Source: an uncultured Pseudomonadota bacterium (GTDB lineage Bacteria > Pseudomonadota > Gammaproteobacteria > Burkholderiales > Methylophilaceae). From it: a stretch of 7,579 nt of DNA. This document shows positions 1-6,774 of this stretch, one piece after another. The notes beneath the pieces were generated by a model. It ran no database searches. It had not been told where the DNA came from and worked only from the letters and a program-made list of their open reading frames with translations. Position numbers and translations under genes: made by a program. Each line of letters opens with the position of its first letter. Position 1 is the first letter of the stretch. The stretch lies in the NCBI GenBank assembly GCA_903854305.1, contig CAINWC010000184.1:1-7579 (forward strand). The letters run 5' to 3'.

Positions 1-612
1 ACTTACACCATGCCTTTTTGGGTAATGGTGCTGGCCTGGCCATTGTTAGGCGAAAAAATCAGCGGCTTGCAATGGCCAGCGGCCATACTTTCAGCCATGG
101 GCGTGTTGTTCATTTTAGATCCGCTACATCTAGGCACCGATGGTTTTAGCATGATGTTGGCCGTATTGTCTGGTGTCAGCTGGGCGTTATCTGTGATTGT
201 GGCCAAAAAGTTACATCAACGTGCGCCAGATTTAGATTTACTCACATTGACCGCATGGCAAATGTTATTCGGCGCTATTCCAATCATCATTGCCGCCATG
301 TTGATTCCAGCACCGACCATACAGTGGACACCGTACTTTATTGGTGCCGTCATTTTTAATGCGGTTTTTTGCAATGCCTTGGCGTGGTTATTATGGTTAT
401 ATGCATTACAACAATTAAGTGCAGGTATCGCCAGCATGGCAACTTTATTGGCGCCGGTGATCGCCGTAGTGGCGGCGTGGCTGCAACTCAATGAAGTGCC
501 AAACACGACGGAATTAATCGGTATGGTGCTTATTTTAATGTCATTAGTGATTATCTCAATTATCAGCATACGTAAACATACGCCTATAGATCCTGCAATG
601 GGTCAGGATTAA
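1..612 (+). CDS. EamA/DMT-superfamily permease, 5' end missing
   Basis: This is the C-terminal two thirds of an inner-membrane drug/metabolite transporter (EamA, formerly DUF6). The frame is open from base 1, where codons for Thr-Tyr-Thr precede the Met codon at 10. That Met is probably internal, because full-length members have about 300 residues and two EamA repeats, and 203 codons are visible here. The visible part starts at the end of the first repeat, with the family-typical PLLGEK segment followed by a hydrophobic helix ending near LFILDP. The second repeat follows (SGVSWALSVIVAKKL, then TAWQMLFGAIPIII and several more helices) and ends in a short polar tail. About six or seven membrane segments can be seen. 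The substrate cannot be read from the sequence; relatives export amino acids, metabolites or drugs. It is separated from yebC by 119 bp containing a promoter, so it is probably a separate transcription unit. Confidence 0.88.
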   Translation, partial: TYTMPFWVMVLAWPLLGEKISGLQWPAAILSAMGVLFILDPLHLGTDGFSMMLAVLSGVSWALSVIVAKKLHQRAPDLDLLTLTAWQMLFGAIPIIIAAMLIPAPTIQWTPYFIGAVIFNAVFCNALAWLLWLYALQQLSAGIASMATLLAPVIAVVAAWLQLNEVPNTTELIGMVLILMSLVIISIISIRKHTPIDPAMGQD

Positions 613-645
613 CACATTTAACTGCAATATCAGACTGTCACGCGC

Positions 646-676
646 TTTACATCAACTGTAAACTTGAGTTTTTACA
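646..676. repeat. Interlocking TTTACA/TGTAAA inverted repeats upstream of yebC
   Basis: TTTACA (646-651), TGTAAA (657-662) and TTTACA (671-676) alternate in orientation, giving two overlapping dyads with 5-nt and 8-nt spacers. A fourth half-site, TGTAAA, lies at 706-711. The set brackets the predicted promoter, so it could be an operator. The first dyad followed by a run of five T (669-673) might instead act as a weak terminator for the upstream permease, but its stem is AT-rich. No regulator is assigned. Confidence 0.4.
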
Positions 677-691
677 TCTGTCCATTATGAT
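664..691 (+). promoter_or_regulatory. Putative sigma70 promoter of the yebC-ruv-tol cluster
   Basis: TTGAGT (664-669) and TATGAT (686-691) are separated by 16 bp and each differs from the consensus at two positions or fewer. Transcription would start near 698, leaving a leader of roughly 35 nt before yebC. This is the only convincing promoter I found in a gap between genes, consistent with downstream genes being co-transcribed. The surrounding DNA is AT-rich, so other -10-like hexamers (TAAAAT at 691, TAATAT at 701) are also possible. Confidence 0.45.
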
Positions 692-731
692 AAAATGACT
701 TAATATGTAAAAAACTACTTAAGGAAATAGT

Positions 732-1457
732 ATGGCAGGTCATAGTAAATGGGCAAATATTCAGCATCGTAAAGGTCGTCAAGACGCAAAGCGCGGCAAA
801 ATTTTCACTAAAATCATTAAAGAAATCACTGTTGCTGCACGTTTAAGTGGCGGCGATGTGACGATGAATCCACGTTTACGTGCAGCTGTAGCTGAGGCTA
901 AAGAAGAGAATATGCCTGCGGACAATATCACCCGCGCCATTAAAAAAGGCACAGGCGAACTTGAAGGCGTGAACTACGAAGAAATTCGCTATGAAGGCTA
1001 CGGCATTAACGGTGCGGCCATTATTATTGATTGTCTAACTGACAATAAACAACGCGCAGTGGCCGATGTGCGTCATGCGCTGACCAAATTTGGTGGCAAT
1101 CTAGGTACCGATGGTTCAGTCGCGTTTATGTTCAAACATTGCGGCAGCTTAATTTACGAACCAGGCACTAACGAAGATAAAGTCATGGAAATCGCACTTG
1201 AAGCAGGCGCTGAAGATGTAGTGACCGATGAAGATGGCAGCATTGAAGTGATTACACCACCAAACGATTTTTTAACCGTTAAAGAATCGATGGAAGCCGC
1301 TGGTTTAAAAGCCGTGCTGGCAGAAGTCACGATGAAGCCTAGTATTGAAACGGTCTTTACTGGCGACGATGCCGTTAAAATGCAAAAAATATTAGATGCA
1401 TTAGACGATTTAGATGATGTGCAGGATGTGTACACCACGGCAGTAATTGAAGATTAG
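732..1457 (+). CDS. yebC: YebC/TACO1-family protein
   Basis: The 241-residue product has the usual length and start of the family, with the [15 protein letters not shown] signature at residues 1-15. The basic N-terminal domain is followed by the [17 protein letters not shown] segment (46-62) and the [18 protein letters not shown] core (88-105). An acidic C-terminal part ends in VIED. Members were long annotated as DNA-binding transcriptional regulators. More recent work on the family, including mitochondrial TACO1, points to a ribosome-associated role in relieving stalls at proline-rich stretches. Which role applies here cannot be read from the sequence. The start is well supported by AAGGAA (721-726) six bases upstream of ATG. 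It is the first gene of the cluster, and in many bacteria yebC is directly followed by ruvC; here another gene intervenes. Confidence 0.96.
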   Translation: MAGHSKWANIQHRKGRQDAKRGKIFTKIIKEITVAARLSGGDVTMNPRLRAAVAEAKEENMPADNITRAIKKGTGELEGVNYEEIRYEGYGINGAAIIIDCLTDNKQRAVADVRHALTKFGGNLGTDGSVAFMFKHCGSLIYEPGTNEDKVMEIALEAGAEDVVTDEDGSIEVITPPNDFLTVKESMEAAGLKAVLAEVTMKPSIETVFTGDDAVKMQKILDALDDLDDVQDVYTTAVIED

Positions 1458-1459
1458 TG

Positions 1460-2290
1460 ATGGTCAACTTACCTAAATGCTCAATAGTTGGTTGTGAAAG
1501 CCCCGTTTCAAAAGCTGGTTACATGCTTTGTTATAAACATTGGTTAGAAGAAAACAAAAAAAAGACAACAAAACAAGTTGAGGCGGTTGAAGTTGATAAC
1601 TCTAAACAAAAAAACCTTTTGACTTCAACGACTTTAGGTGAAAAGCTTGGTATTGAAAGCAGAAAGTTAAATCAGGTTTTATCGGAGCTAGGTTGGATAG
1701 AGCGTGCAAAAAAAGGCTGGATTCCAACTACTCAAGGCAAAAAGCTTCACGCAGAAAGTCGTGAAAGTCGCCAGTCTGGTATTCCTTTCGTTATGTGGCC
1801 TGAAGCAATAATTACCTCAAAAATCTTAAGTAATACAGTTCATGAACTGCTTGGTAGTAAAAGTACAGAACCTAAAATAAAGCTGGAAGATGCCCCTGCT
1901 GAATTGAAGGATGAAAAACAGGCTGGATATAGAGATAAGTTAGACAAATTTAAAGCTATGCATAGAGCGACGGATGGTCATCAGGTTCGTTCAAGGGCGG
2001 AAATGCTGATTGATAACTGGTTATATTTTTCAGGGATCGTTCATGCTTATGAACGCTTGTTACCTGTTGAGGAAGAGCTTTACTGTGATTTCTACATTCC
2101 AGCAGGTAAGGTTTATATTGAATTTTGGGGTTTAGAAAATGATCCTAAATACAAGGAGCGCAAAGAGAAAAAGAAGGAAATATACAAGAAATATGGTTTT
2201 AATTTGATTGAATTAAATGATGAGCATATTCAAAATTTAGACGATTTTTTGCCAAAAATGCTGCTCAAATTCAATGTTATTGTGGATTAA
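1460..2290 (+). CDS. Probable zinc-finger, winged-helix, PD-(D/E)XK-like nuclease inserted between yebC and ruvC
   Basis: I do not recognise this 276-residue protein as a named gene; three modules can be seen. (1) Residues 7-27 form a C-x4-C-x11-C-x2-H motif (C7, C12, C24, H27), probably a small zinc site. (2) Residues about 55-98 resemble the winged-helix domain of phage KilA-C antirepressors: LGEKLGIESRKLNQVLSELG, then GW and TTQGKKL. (3) Residues about 175-270 look like a PD-(D/E)XK fold, with RSRAE (E181), YCDFYIP (D210) and YIEFWG (E221), a Lys-rich helix (KYKERKEKKKEIYKKY), and a final strand LIELNDE. The usual Lys two residues after the last Glu is absent; a helix Lys may replace it. 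No signal peptide or membrane segment is seen. The start is ATG 1460 behind a weak GAAG (1449-1452); GTG 1457, overlapping the yebC stop, is the alternative. Composition is AT-rich (20/60 G+C at 1501-1560, 13/60 at 2161-2220, against 30/60 in yebC at 961-1020), suggesting transfer. The nuclease role is inferred. Confidence 0.8.
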   Translation: MVNLPKCSIVGCESPVSKAGYMLCYKHWLEENKKKTTKQVEAVEVDNSKQKNLLTSTTLGEKLGIESRKLNQVLSELGWIERAKKGWIPTTQGKKLHAESRESRQSGIPFVMWPEAIITSKILSNTVHELLGSKSTEPKIKLEDAPAELKDEKQAGYRDKLDKFKAMHRATDGHQVRSRAEMLIDNWLYFSGIVHAYERLLPVEEELYCDFYIPAGKVYIEFWGLENDPKYKERKEKKKEIYKKYGFNLIELNDEHIQNLDDFLPKMLLKFNVIVD

Positions 2291-2293
2291 CAG

Positions 2294-2857
2294 TTGGAGT
2301 TTATCCGCATTCTCGGCATCGACCCAGGCCTTCGTATCACAGGTTTTGGCGTCATTGAAAAAGTAGGTGAAAAAATCACCTATATTGCTAGTGGCACGAT
2401 TAAAACAGCCAGTGGTAAAAAAAATAAAATAGAAGGCGAAGATGATAGGGAAGAACTGCCTGCGCGCTTGAAGATTATATTAGATGGTTTGTTTGAGGTG
2501 ATTGATGCTTATCAGCCGAACCAGGTGGCGATTGAAAAAGTGTTTGTAAATGTGAATCCGCAATCAACACTTTTGTTAGGCCAAGCGCGTGGCGCCGCTA
2601 TTAGCGCGGCGGTAATTCGTAATTTAAGCGTGGCAGAATATACCGCGCTACAAGTGAAACAGGCCGTGGTGGGTAACGGCCATGCACAAAAAGAACAGGT
2701 GCAAGAAATGGTCAAGCGCTTACTCAATTTACCCGCCGTACCAAAGCCGGATTCTGCAGATGCCTTGGCTTGCGCCATTTGCCATGCGCATGGCGGCCAA
2801 GGTTTGGGCCGGTTAGCAACAGCAGGATTTCGCGTAAAAGGTGGCAGGTTAATATGA
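2294..2857 (+). CDS. ruvC: Crossover junction endodeoxyribonuclease RuvC
   Basis: RuvC is the dimeric, metal-dependent resolvase that nicks Holliday junctions after RuvAB branch migration. All four acidic catalytic residues expected from E. coli RuvC are present: D10 in LGIDPG, E81 in VAIEKVF, and D153 and D156 in [14 protein letters not shown]. The LGQARG motif (95-100) and [14 protein letters not shown] segment (120-133) are also intact. The 187 residues exceed E. coli's 173, mainly through a Lys- and acid-rich insertion around residues 38-54. The start is odd: the only usable start is TTG at 2294, three bases after the upstream stop and in the same frame, with only a weak TGGA (2283-2286) ahead. 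The codon that aligns with the initiating Met of [13 protein letters not shown] relatives (recalled, not searched) is ATC at 2303. The gene is intact downstream, so it is probably expressed from TTG or by coupling to the upstream gene. Confidence 0.95.
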   Translation: MEFIRILGIDPGLRITGFGVIEKVGEKITYIASGTIKTASGKKNKIEGEDDREELPARLKIILDGLFEVIDAYQPNQVAIEKVFVNVNPQSTLLLGQARGAAISAAVIRNLSVAEYTALQVKQAVVGNGHAQKEQVQEMVKRLLNLPAVPKPDSADALACAICHAHGGQGLGRLATAGFRVKGGRLI

Positions 2858-2867
2858 TGGGGTTCAG

Positions 2868-3452
2868 ATGATAGCTCAGTTAACAGGATTATTGATTGAA
2901 AAGAACCCGCCGCAAATCGTGGTGGATGTGCACGGTGTAGGGTATGAAGTTGAAGTGCCAATGAGCACATTTTATAACCTGCCTGAGCTAGGTCAATCCA
3001 TTAAGTTGCTCACCCAGTTCGTGGTGAGAGAGGATGCGCAGTTGCTTTATGGTTTTGGCTCTAACCACGAGCGTATGGCGTTTCGTCAATTGGTTAAAGT
3101 CAGTGGCATTGGTGCAAAATCTGCACTGGTGATTTTGTCTGGGCTTTCTGTGGATGAGCTTGGCCATGCCATACAAGCGCAAGATACAGCCTTACTCACC
3201 AGAATCCCGGGCATCGGTAAAAAAACTGCTGAACGCATGTTGCTAGAGTTGCGTGATAAATTTAACTTTACCAGTTCATCTTTATCAGCGGCAGGCATTG
3301 CTCAGACAGGCCATACCAGCGATATATTAAATGCATTGATTGCTTTAGGATACAACGAGCGCGAAGCAGGGTTGGCGGTGAAAGGTTTAGCTAAAGATGT
3401 GAGCGTTTCTGAAGGCATTAAGTTGGCTTTGAAGAGTTTTTCTAAAAATTAG
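2868..3452 (+). CDS. ruvA: Holliday junction branch migration subunit RuvA
   Basis: RuvA tetramers bind the four-way junction and load RuvB rings. The 194-residue product shows the three family domains. The N-terminal OB-fold (about 1-62) contains [10 protein letters not shown] and the acidic-pin residues E55 and D56 in [10 protein letters not shown]. The middle domain has two helix-hairpin-helix motifs, around [10 protein letters not shown] (77-86) and [10 protein letters not shown] (112-121). After a flexible Ser/Ala/Gly linker (about 135-150) comes the small C-terminal domain ([17 protein letters not shown] onwards) that contacts RuvB. It begins 10 bases after the ruvC stop, with GGGG (2859-2862) as a weak ribosome site. 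Length is slightly below the 203 of E. coli, the difference being mostly linker. It is separated from ruvB by an unrelated membrane-protein gene. Confidence 0.96.
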   Translation: MIAQLTGLLIEKNPPQIVVDVHGVGYEVEVPMSTFYNLPELGQSIKLLTQFVVREDAQLLYGFGSNHERMAFRQLVKVSGIGAKSALVILSGLSVDELGHAIQAQDTALLTRIPGIGKKTAERMLLELRDKFNFTSSSLSAAGIAQTGHTSDILNALIALGYNEREAGLAVKGLAKDVSVSEGIKLALKSFSKN

Positions 3453-3517
3453 CGCCTAATGGCGATAGATAACAATCAGATGATTTATTTAGCCTATAAA
3501 ACGCATTTAACCTGCAC

Positions 3518-4573
3518 ATGATCAATACTAACCAAATCGCACGCATAGCGTTAATAGCCTTGCTTATTATAGGCAGCGCATCTGTACTTCGGCCCTTTAT
3601 GGCGGCTCTTTTGTTTGCCGCCATCATTTGCTTGTTTACTTGGCCGCTCTATCATCGCATCTGGCTGCGTTTGGGTCGGCGCGATACCTTGGCGGCAATA
3701 TTGATGACTTTACTATTGCTGGTCGCCTTGATTTTACCGATGGCATACCTTACTGCTAATCTGGCAGATTCCGCCGCAAAAATGTTTGATGAACTGGGTT
3801 TTGCATTGCAAAATCTTCAACCGCATGCCCCTGAATGGATGCGTAGTTTGCCCGTCATTGGTAGCCAAGTCAGCGAATCTTGGGAACGGGCTGCTGCCAG
3901 CCATGAAGAGCTGATGAAATTACTCGGTCAGTATTACGAGCCCATGAGAAAATTCAGTTTGCAAGCCGTGCAATTAGTGATAACGGGTTTTTTACAGCTG
4001 TTGTTAGTGGTGTTTGCCGCCTTCTTTTTTTACCGCGATGGTGTGCACTTAGCCAAAGGTCTAATCGCGATTGTACGTAGGCTAGGTGGTGAATTGGGCG
4101 AAGAAATGCTCAAGCTATCTTGCAATACGGTAAAAGGCGTCATGCTCGGTATCTTTGGTACAGCGCTTGCGCAGGCCGCGGTAGCATTGGCTGGCTTTTT
4201 GATTGCAGGCGCGCCGATGCCATTTTTACTCGCATTAATGACATTCTTCTTGTCTATTGTTCCTGTCGGGCCGCCATTGGTTTGGGGCGGTGCTGCGCTG
4301 TGGTTATACAACCATGGCAATCATGGCTGGGCAATCTTTATTGCGCTATATGGTTTTCTGGTGATTAGTACTGTGGATAATGTCGTCAAACCAATTCTTA
4401 TTAGCCATTCATCACATTTGCCATTGCTGCTAGTGTTGTTAGGCGTGCTTGGCGGCGCGATTGTTTTTGGCTTTGTCGGGATTTTCCTTGGACCCACATT
4501 ACTGGCAGTGGGCCTCACGCTGATTACTCACTGGATTGCTTTGCAGAACAAGAAGGCGCATGAACATTTATGA
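3518..4573 (+). CDS. AI-2E (PerM/YdiK/TqsA-like) family membrane protein
   Basis: This is a 351-residue polytopic inner-membrane protein of the AI-2E transporter family. Hydrophobic segments lie near residues 8-41 (two helices), 57-80, 148-172, 206-230, 234-263, 271-290 and 300-340, with a soluble amphipathic stretch at about 84-145. The family hallmark is clear: [10 protein letters not shown] (286-295), then [13 protein letters not shown] (301-313) and [14 protein letters not shown] (317-330). Members include E. coli TqsA (autoinducer-2 export), PerM and YdiK, and some relatives are Na+/H+ antiporters; the substrate here is unknown. ATG 3518 has no clear Shine-Dalgarno. The 3' end overlaps ruvB by ATGA (4570-4573), implying translational coupling. 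A DNA-repair role is not implied by position alone. Confidence 0.92.
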   Translation: MINTNQIARIALIALLIIGSASVLRPFMAALLFAAIICLFTWPLYHRIWLRLGRRDTLAAILMTLLLLVALILPMAYLTANLADSAAKMFDELGFALQNLQPHAPEWMRSLPVIGSQVSESWERAAASHEELMKLLGQYYEPMRKFSLQAVQLVITGFLQLLLVVFAAFFFYRDGVHLAKGLIAIVRRLGGELGEEMLKLSCNTVKGVMLGIFGTALAQAAVALAGFLIAGAPMPFLLALMTFFLSIVPVGPPLVWGGAALWLYNHGNHGWAIFIALYGFLVISTVDNVVKPILISHSSHLPLLLVLLGVLGGAIVFGFVGIFLGPTLLAVGLTLITHWIALQNKKAHEHL

Positions 4574-5604
4574 TAGAAACTGATCGCTTAATTGCACCTG
4601 ATGCTGAAAGCCCTCGTGAGGAGGCGCTAGAGCGTGCGTTGCGCCCTAAACTTTTAGATGAGTATGTGGGACAAGAAAAAGCACGTGGTCAGTTAGAGAT
4701 TTTTATTAACGCTGCACGTGGCCGTAGTGAGCCGTTAGATCACGTATTGCTATTTGGCCCGCCGGGCCTAGGTAAAACGACTTTGGCGCATATTATTGCT
4801 AAAGAGATGGGCGTGAATATGCGCCAAACTTCAGGCCCAGTCTTAGAGCGGGCAGGGGATTTAGCCGCATTGCTGACGAATCTTGAGCCAAATGATGTGC
4901 TGTTTATTGACGAGATTCATCGGCTTTCACCCGTGGTTGAAGAGATTCTATACCCAGCGATGGAGGATTATCGGCTGGATATTATGATAGGCGAAGGCCC
5001 TGCGGCCAGGTCAGTTCGTTTGGACTTACCACCATTTACCTTAATCGGCGCTACTACACGTGCTGGCATGCTGACGAATCCGTTGCGAGATCGTTTCGGT
5101 ATCGTGTCCCGCTTGGAGTTTTATACTTCAGAAGAGCTGGCGCGCATCGTACAGCGTAGCGCAGGATTACTAGAAGTAGAAATGGTCGATACTGGTGCAT
5201 TTGAAATTGCCAAGCGTTCTCGTGGTACACCGCGTATCGCCAATCGGCTGCTTCGCCGTGTGCGAGATTATGCCCAAGTAAAAGGAGACGGCACGGTGTC
5301 AGCCGAAGTTGCCGATGCCGCGTTAAAGATGCTGGATGTCGACAAGCTAGGGTTTGATGTGATGGATAGAAAGCTGTTGTTAGCTGTGTTAGAGAAGTTT
5401 AGCGGTGGTCCTGTGGGCTTAGACAATCTAGCCGCAGCCATAGGCGAGGAGCGCGAAACTATTGAAGATGTGCTGGAGCCATATTTGATTCAGCAAGGTT
5501 ATTTGATGCGTACTCCGCGTGGTCGCATGGCAACAAACTTATCGTATCAACATTTTGATCTGCCTATGCCTAAACACTTAAGCGGCGAGACTTGGCAAGA
5601 TTGA
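4570..5604 (+). CDS. ruvB: Holliday junction ATP-dependent DNA helicase RuvB
   Basis: RuvB is the AAA+ hexameric motor that pumps DNA through the RuvA-bound junction. The 344-residue protein has Walker [10 protein letters not shown] (63-71), Walker B LFIDEIHR (111-118, D114 and E115), sensor 1 in GATTR (160-164) and the arginine-finger region in NPLRDRFG (170-177). The sensor-2 helix [15 protein letters not shown] spans 219-233. The C-terminal winged-helix DNA-binding domain (about 260-335) includes [16 protein letters not shown] and TPRGR. Length and all motifs are normal, so it should be active. The start ATG overlaps the stop of the AI-2E gene (ATGA), a typical reinitiation arrangement, and it likewise overlaps ybgC at its end. 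Confidence 0.97.
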   Translation: MIETDRLIAPDAESPREEALERALRPKLLDEYVGQEKARGQLEIFINAARGRSEPLDHVLLFGPPGLGKTTLAHIIAKEMGVNMRQTSGPVLERAGDLAALLTNLEPNDVLFIDEIHRLSPVVEEILYPAMEDYRLDIMIGEGPAARSVRLDLPPFTLIGATTRAGMLTNPLRDRFGIVSRLEFYTSEELARIVQRSAGLLEVEMVDTGAFEIAKRSRGTPRIANRLLRRVRDYAQVKGDGTVSAEVADAALKMLDVDKLGFDVMDRKLLLAVLEKFSGGPVGLDNLAAAIGEERETIEDVLEPYLIQQGYLMRTPRGRMATNLSYQHFDLPMPKHLSGETWQD

Positions 5605-6047
5605 GTCAGCCTTTATTAAATTCATCAGCGATAGATGCCAGTACATTTACTTGGCCGATTCGCGTGTATTACGAAGATACCGATAGCGGCGGTGTGGTTT
5701 ACCACGCTAATTATTTGAATTTTATGGAGCGCGCCAGAACCGAATGGTTACGCGCGCTTGGTTTTGAGCAAACCGAACTTAAAACTGAGTTAGGCGTCAT
5801 ATTCGTCGTGCACAGTATGACCGTCGCTTTTAAAAGCCCCGCCTACTTTAACGACATGCTCGAAATTAAGAGTCAGCGCATTAAAATAGGTCATGGCAGT
5901 ATGGTGTTTTTGCAAACCATAAGGCGTGATAATCAAGTGTTGTTAGAAGCCACAGTAAAGCTGGCCTGCGTTGATGCAAGCAGCTTTAAACCAACGGGCA
6001 TTCCCACTGTAATCAAAGAAACAATGAGTAAATTACAAGCTGAATAA
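5601..6047 (+). CDS. ybgC: Tol-Pal-associated acyl-CoA thioesterase YbgC
   Basis: This is a single hot-dog-fold thioesterase of the 4-hydroxybenzoyl-CoA thioesterase/YbgC group, which hydrolyses acyl-CoA and is nearly always linked to the tol-pal genes. The active-site segment [17 protein letters not shown] aligns well with E. coli YbgC, giving the catalytic Asp (second D of EDTD) and the His of YHANY. Conservation continues through [11 protein letters not shown] and ACVD. With TTG 5601 the product has 148 residues, slightly longer than the 134 of E. coli, and the start overlaps the ruvB stop as TTGA. Another in-frame TTG at 5592 would add three residues and a 13-base overlap. Neither has a strong Shine-Dalgarno and there is no ATG before the conserved core, so the start is uncertain but certainly non-ATG. 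Confidence 0.92.
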   Translation: MSQPLLNSSAIDASTFTWPIRVYYEDTDSGGVVYHANYLNFMERARTEWLRALGFEQTELKTELGVIFVVHSMTVAFKSPAYFNDMLEIKSQRIKIGHGSMVFLQTIRRDNQVLLEATVKLACVDASSFKPTGIPTVIKETMSKLQAE

Positions 6048-6060
6048 ATTACAACATGAA
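6029..6060. repeat. Tandem 16-bp duplication across the ybgC stop
   Basis: Two adjacent 16-bp units, TAAATTACAAGCTGAA (6029-6044) and TAAATTACAACATGAA (6045-6060), differ at two positions. The first seven bases repeat a third time at 6061-6067. The first unit encodes the last residues of YbgC and the TAA opening the second unit is its stop codon. The duplication therefore makes up most of the 34-bp spacer before tolQ and looks like replication slippage. Confidence 0.75.
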
Positions 6061-6081
6061 TAAATTAAAAGTGGAGCAGTT

Positions 6082-6768
6082 ATGGCTATAGCAGTCGACA
6101 ATGATATGTCAATATTCACATTAGTGGCGGGCGCCAGCCTACCCGTGCAGATGGTGTTGGTGGTTTTATTAATCACCTCTTTATTTTCATGGTGGTACAT
6201 TTTTATTAAAGTTGCCACTATTAAACGTGCGGAAACTGGTGCAGATGATTTTGAAAATGCATTTTGGACGGGTGGCGATTTAAACAAGTTGTTTGAAGGG
6301 CTCACTGCCAGTCGCAGAAAACCACAAGGCATGGCAAGTATATTTGAAGCGGGTTTTAAGGAATATGCACGGCATAAGCAACAAGTGCGTATGGACGTAT
6401 CAGATATTATGGAAAGCTCACGTCGCGCCATGCGAGCGGCTTATAACCGCGAGTTAGATGACCTTGATGCGCATTTACCCTTTCTGGCTTCTGTGGGCTC
6501 CGTGAGTCCATACATCGGCTTGTTTGGTACGGTGTGGGGTATTATGAATGCCTTTAGAGGCTTATCTAACGTTGCACAGGCCACACTTAGCCAAGTGGCG
6601 CCAGGTATTGCAGAAGCACTAGTGGCTACCGCGATTGGCCTATTTGCGGCTATTCCAGCGGTGATCGCTTACAACCGCTTTGCTTCCAGCGTAGATCGAC
6701 TTTCAGTCAGGTACGAAAGCTTTATGGAAGAGTTCACCAATATCTTGCAGCGTAAGTCATCAAGGTAG
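6082..6768 (+). CDS. tolQ: Tol-Pal system protein TolQ
   Basis: TolQ is the MotA/TolQ/ExbB-family inner-membrane subunit that, with TolR, uses proton motive force to energise TolA during envelope constriction at division. The 228 residues match the family length. Three membrane segments are seen: about 20-43 (VQMVLVVLLITSLFSWWYIF), 132-157 (FLASVGSVSPYIGLFGTVWG) and 172-197 (APGIAEALVATAIGLFAAIP). A large cytoplasmic loop lies between the first two. The GLFGTVWGIM and AEALVATAIGL motifs are characteristic. GGAG (6073-6076) lies five bases ahead of the ATG, the strongest ribosome site in the tol part. Its presence beside ybgC, tolR and tolA separates it from ExbB. Confidence 0.95.
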   Translation: MAIAVDNDMSIFTLVAGASLPVQMVLVVLLITSLFSWWYIFIKVATIKRAETGADDFENAFWTGGDLNKLFEGLTASRRKPQGMASIFEAGFKEYARHKQQVRMDVSDIMESSRRAMRAAYNRELDDLDAHLPFLASVGSVSPYIGLFGTVWGIMNAFRGLSNVAQATLSQVAPGIAEALVATAIGLFAAIPAVIAYNRFASSVDRLSVRYESFMEEFTNILQRKSSR

Positions 6769-6774
6769 CATGCG

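Noticed and set aside
657..676. BirA or LexA operator upstream of yebC
   Set aside because: The TGTAAA/TTTACA dyad has an 8-base spacer, whereas the BirA motif I know has about 14-15 between longer arms; LexA boxes of the CTGT-N8-ACAG kind do not fit either.
2512..2970. 152-codon open frame on the minus strand across ruvC and ruvA
   Set aside because: It lies opposite two clear, motif-bearing genes, has a Cys/Thr/Pro-rich composition typical of antisense frames, and shows no recognisable domain.
3453..3464. CGCC-TAAT-GGCG hairpin just after ruvA as a terminator
   Set aside because: The stem is only four base pairs and no T-run follows; downstream genes are tightly packed on the same strand.
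3470..3517. Promoter for the AI-2E gene using TATAAA at 3495-3500
   Set aside because: No -35-like hexamer is found at a suitable distance, so the -10 match alone is expected by chance in AT-rich DNA.
4120..4368. 82-codon plus-strand frame within the AI-2E gene
   Set aside because: It is an out-of-frame shadow of the conserved transporter segment, with no ribosome site and no family resemblance.
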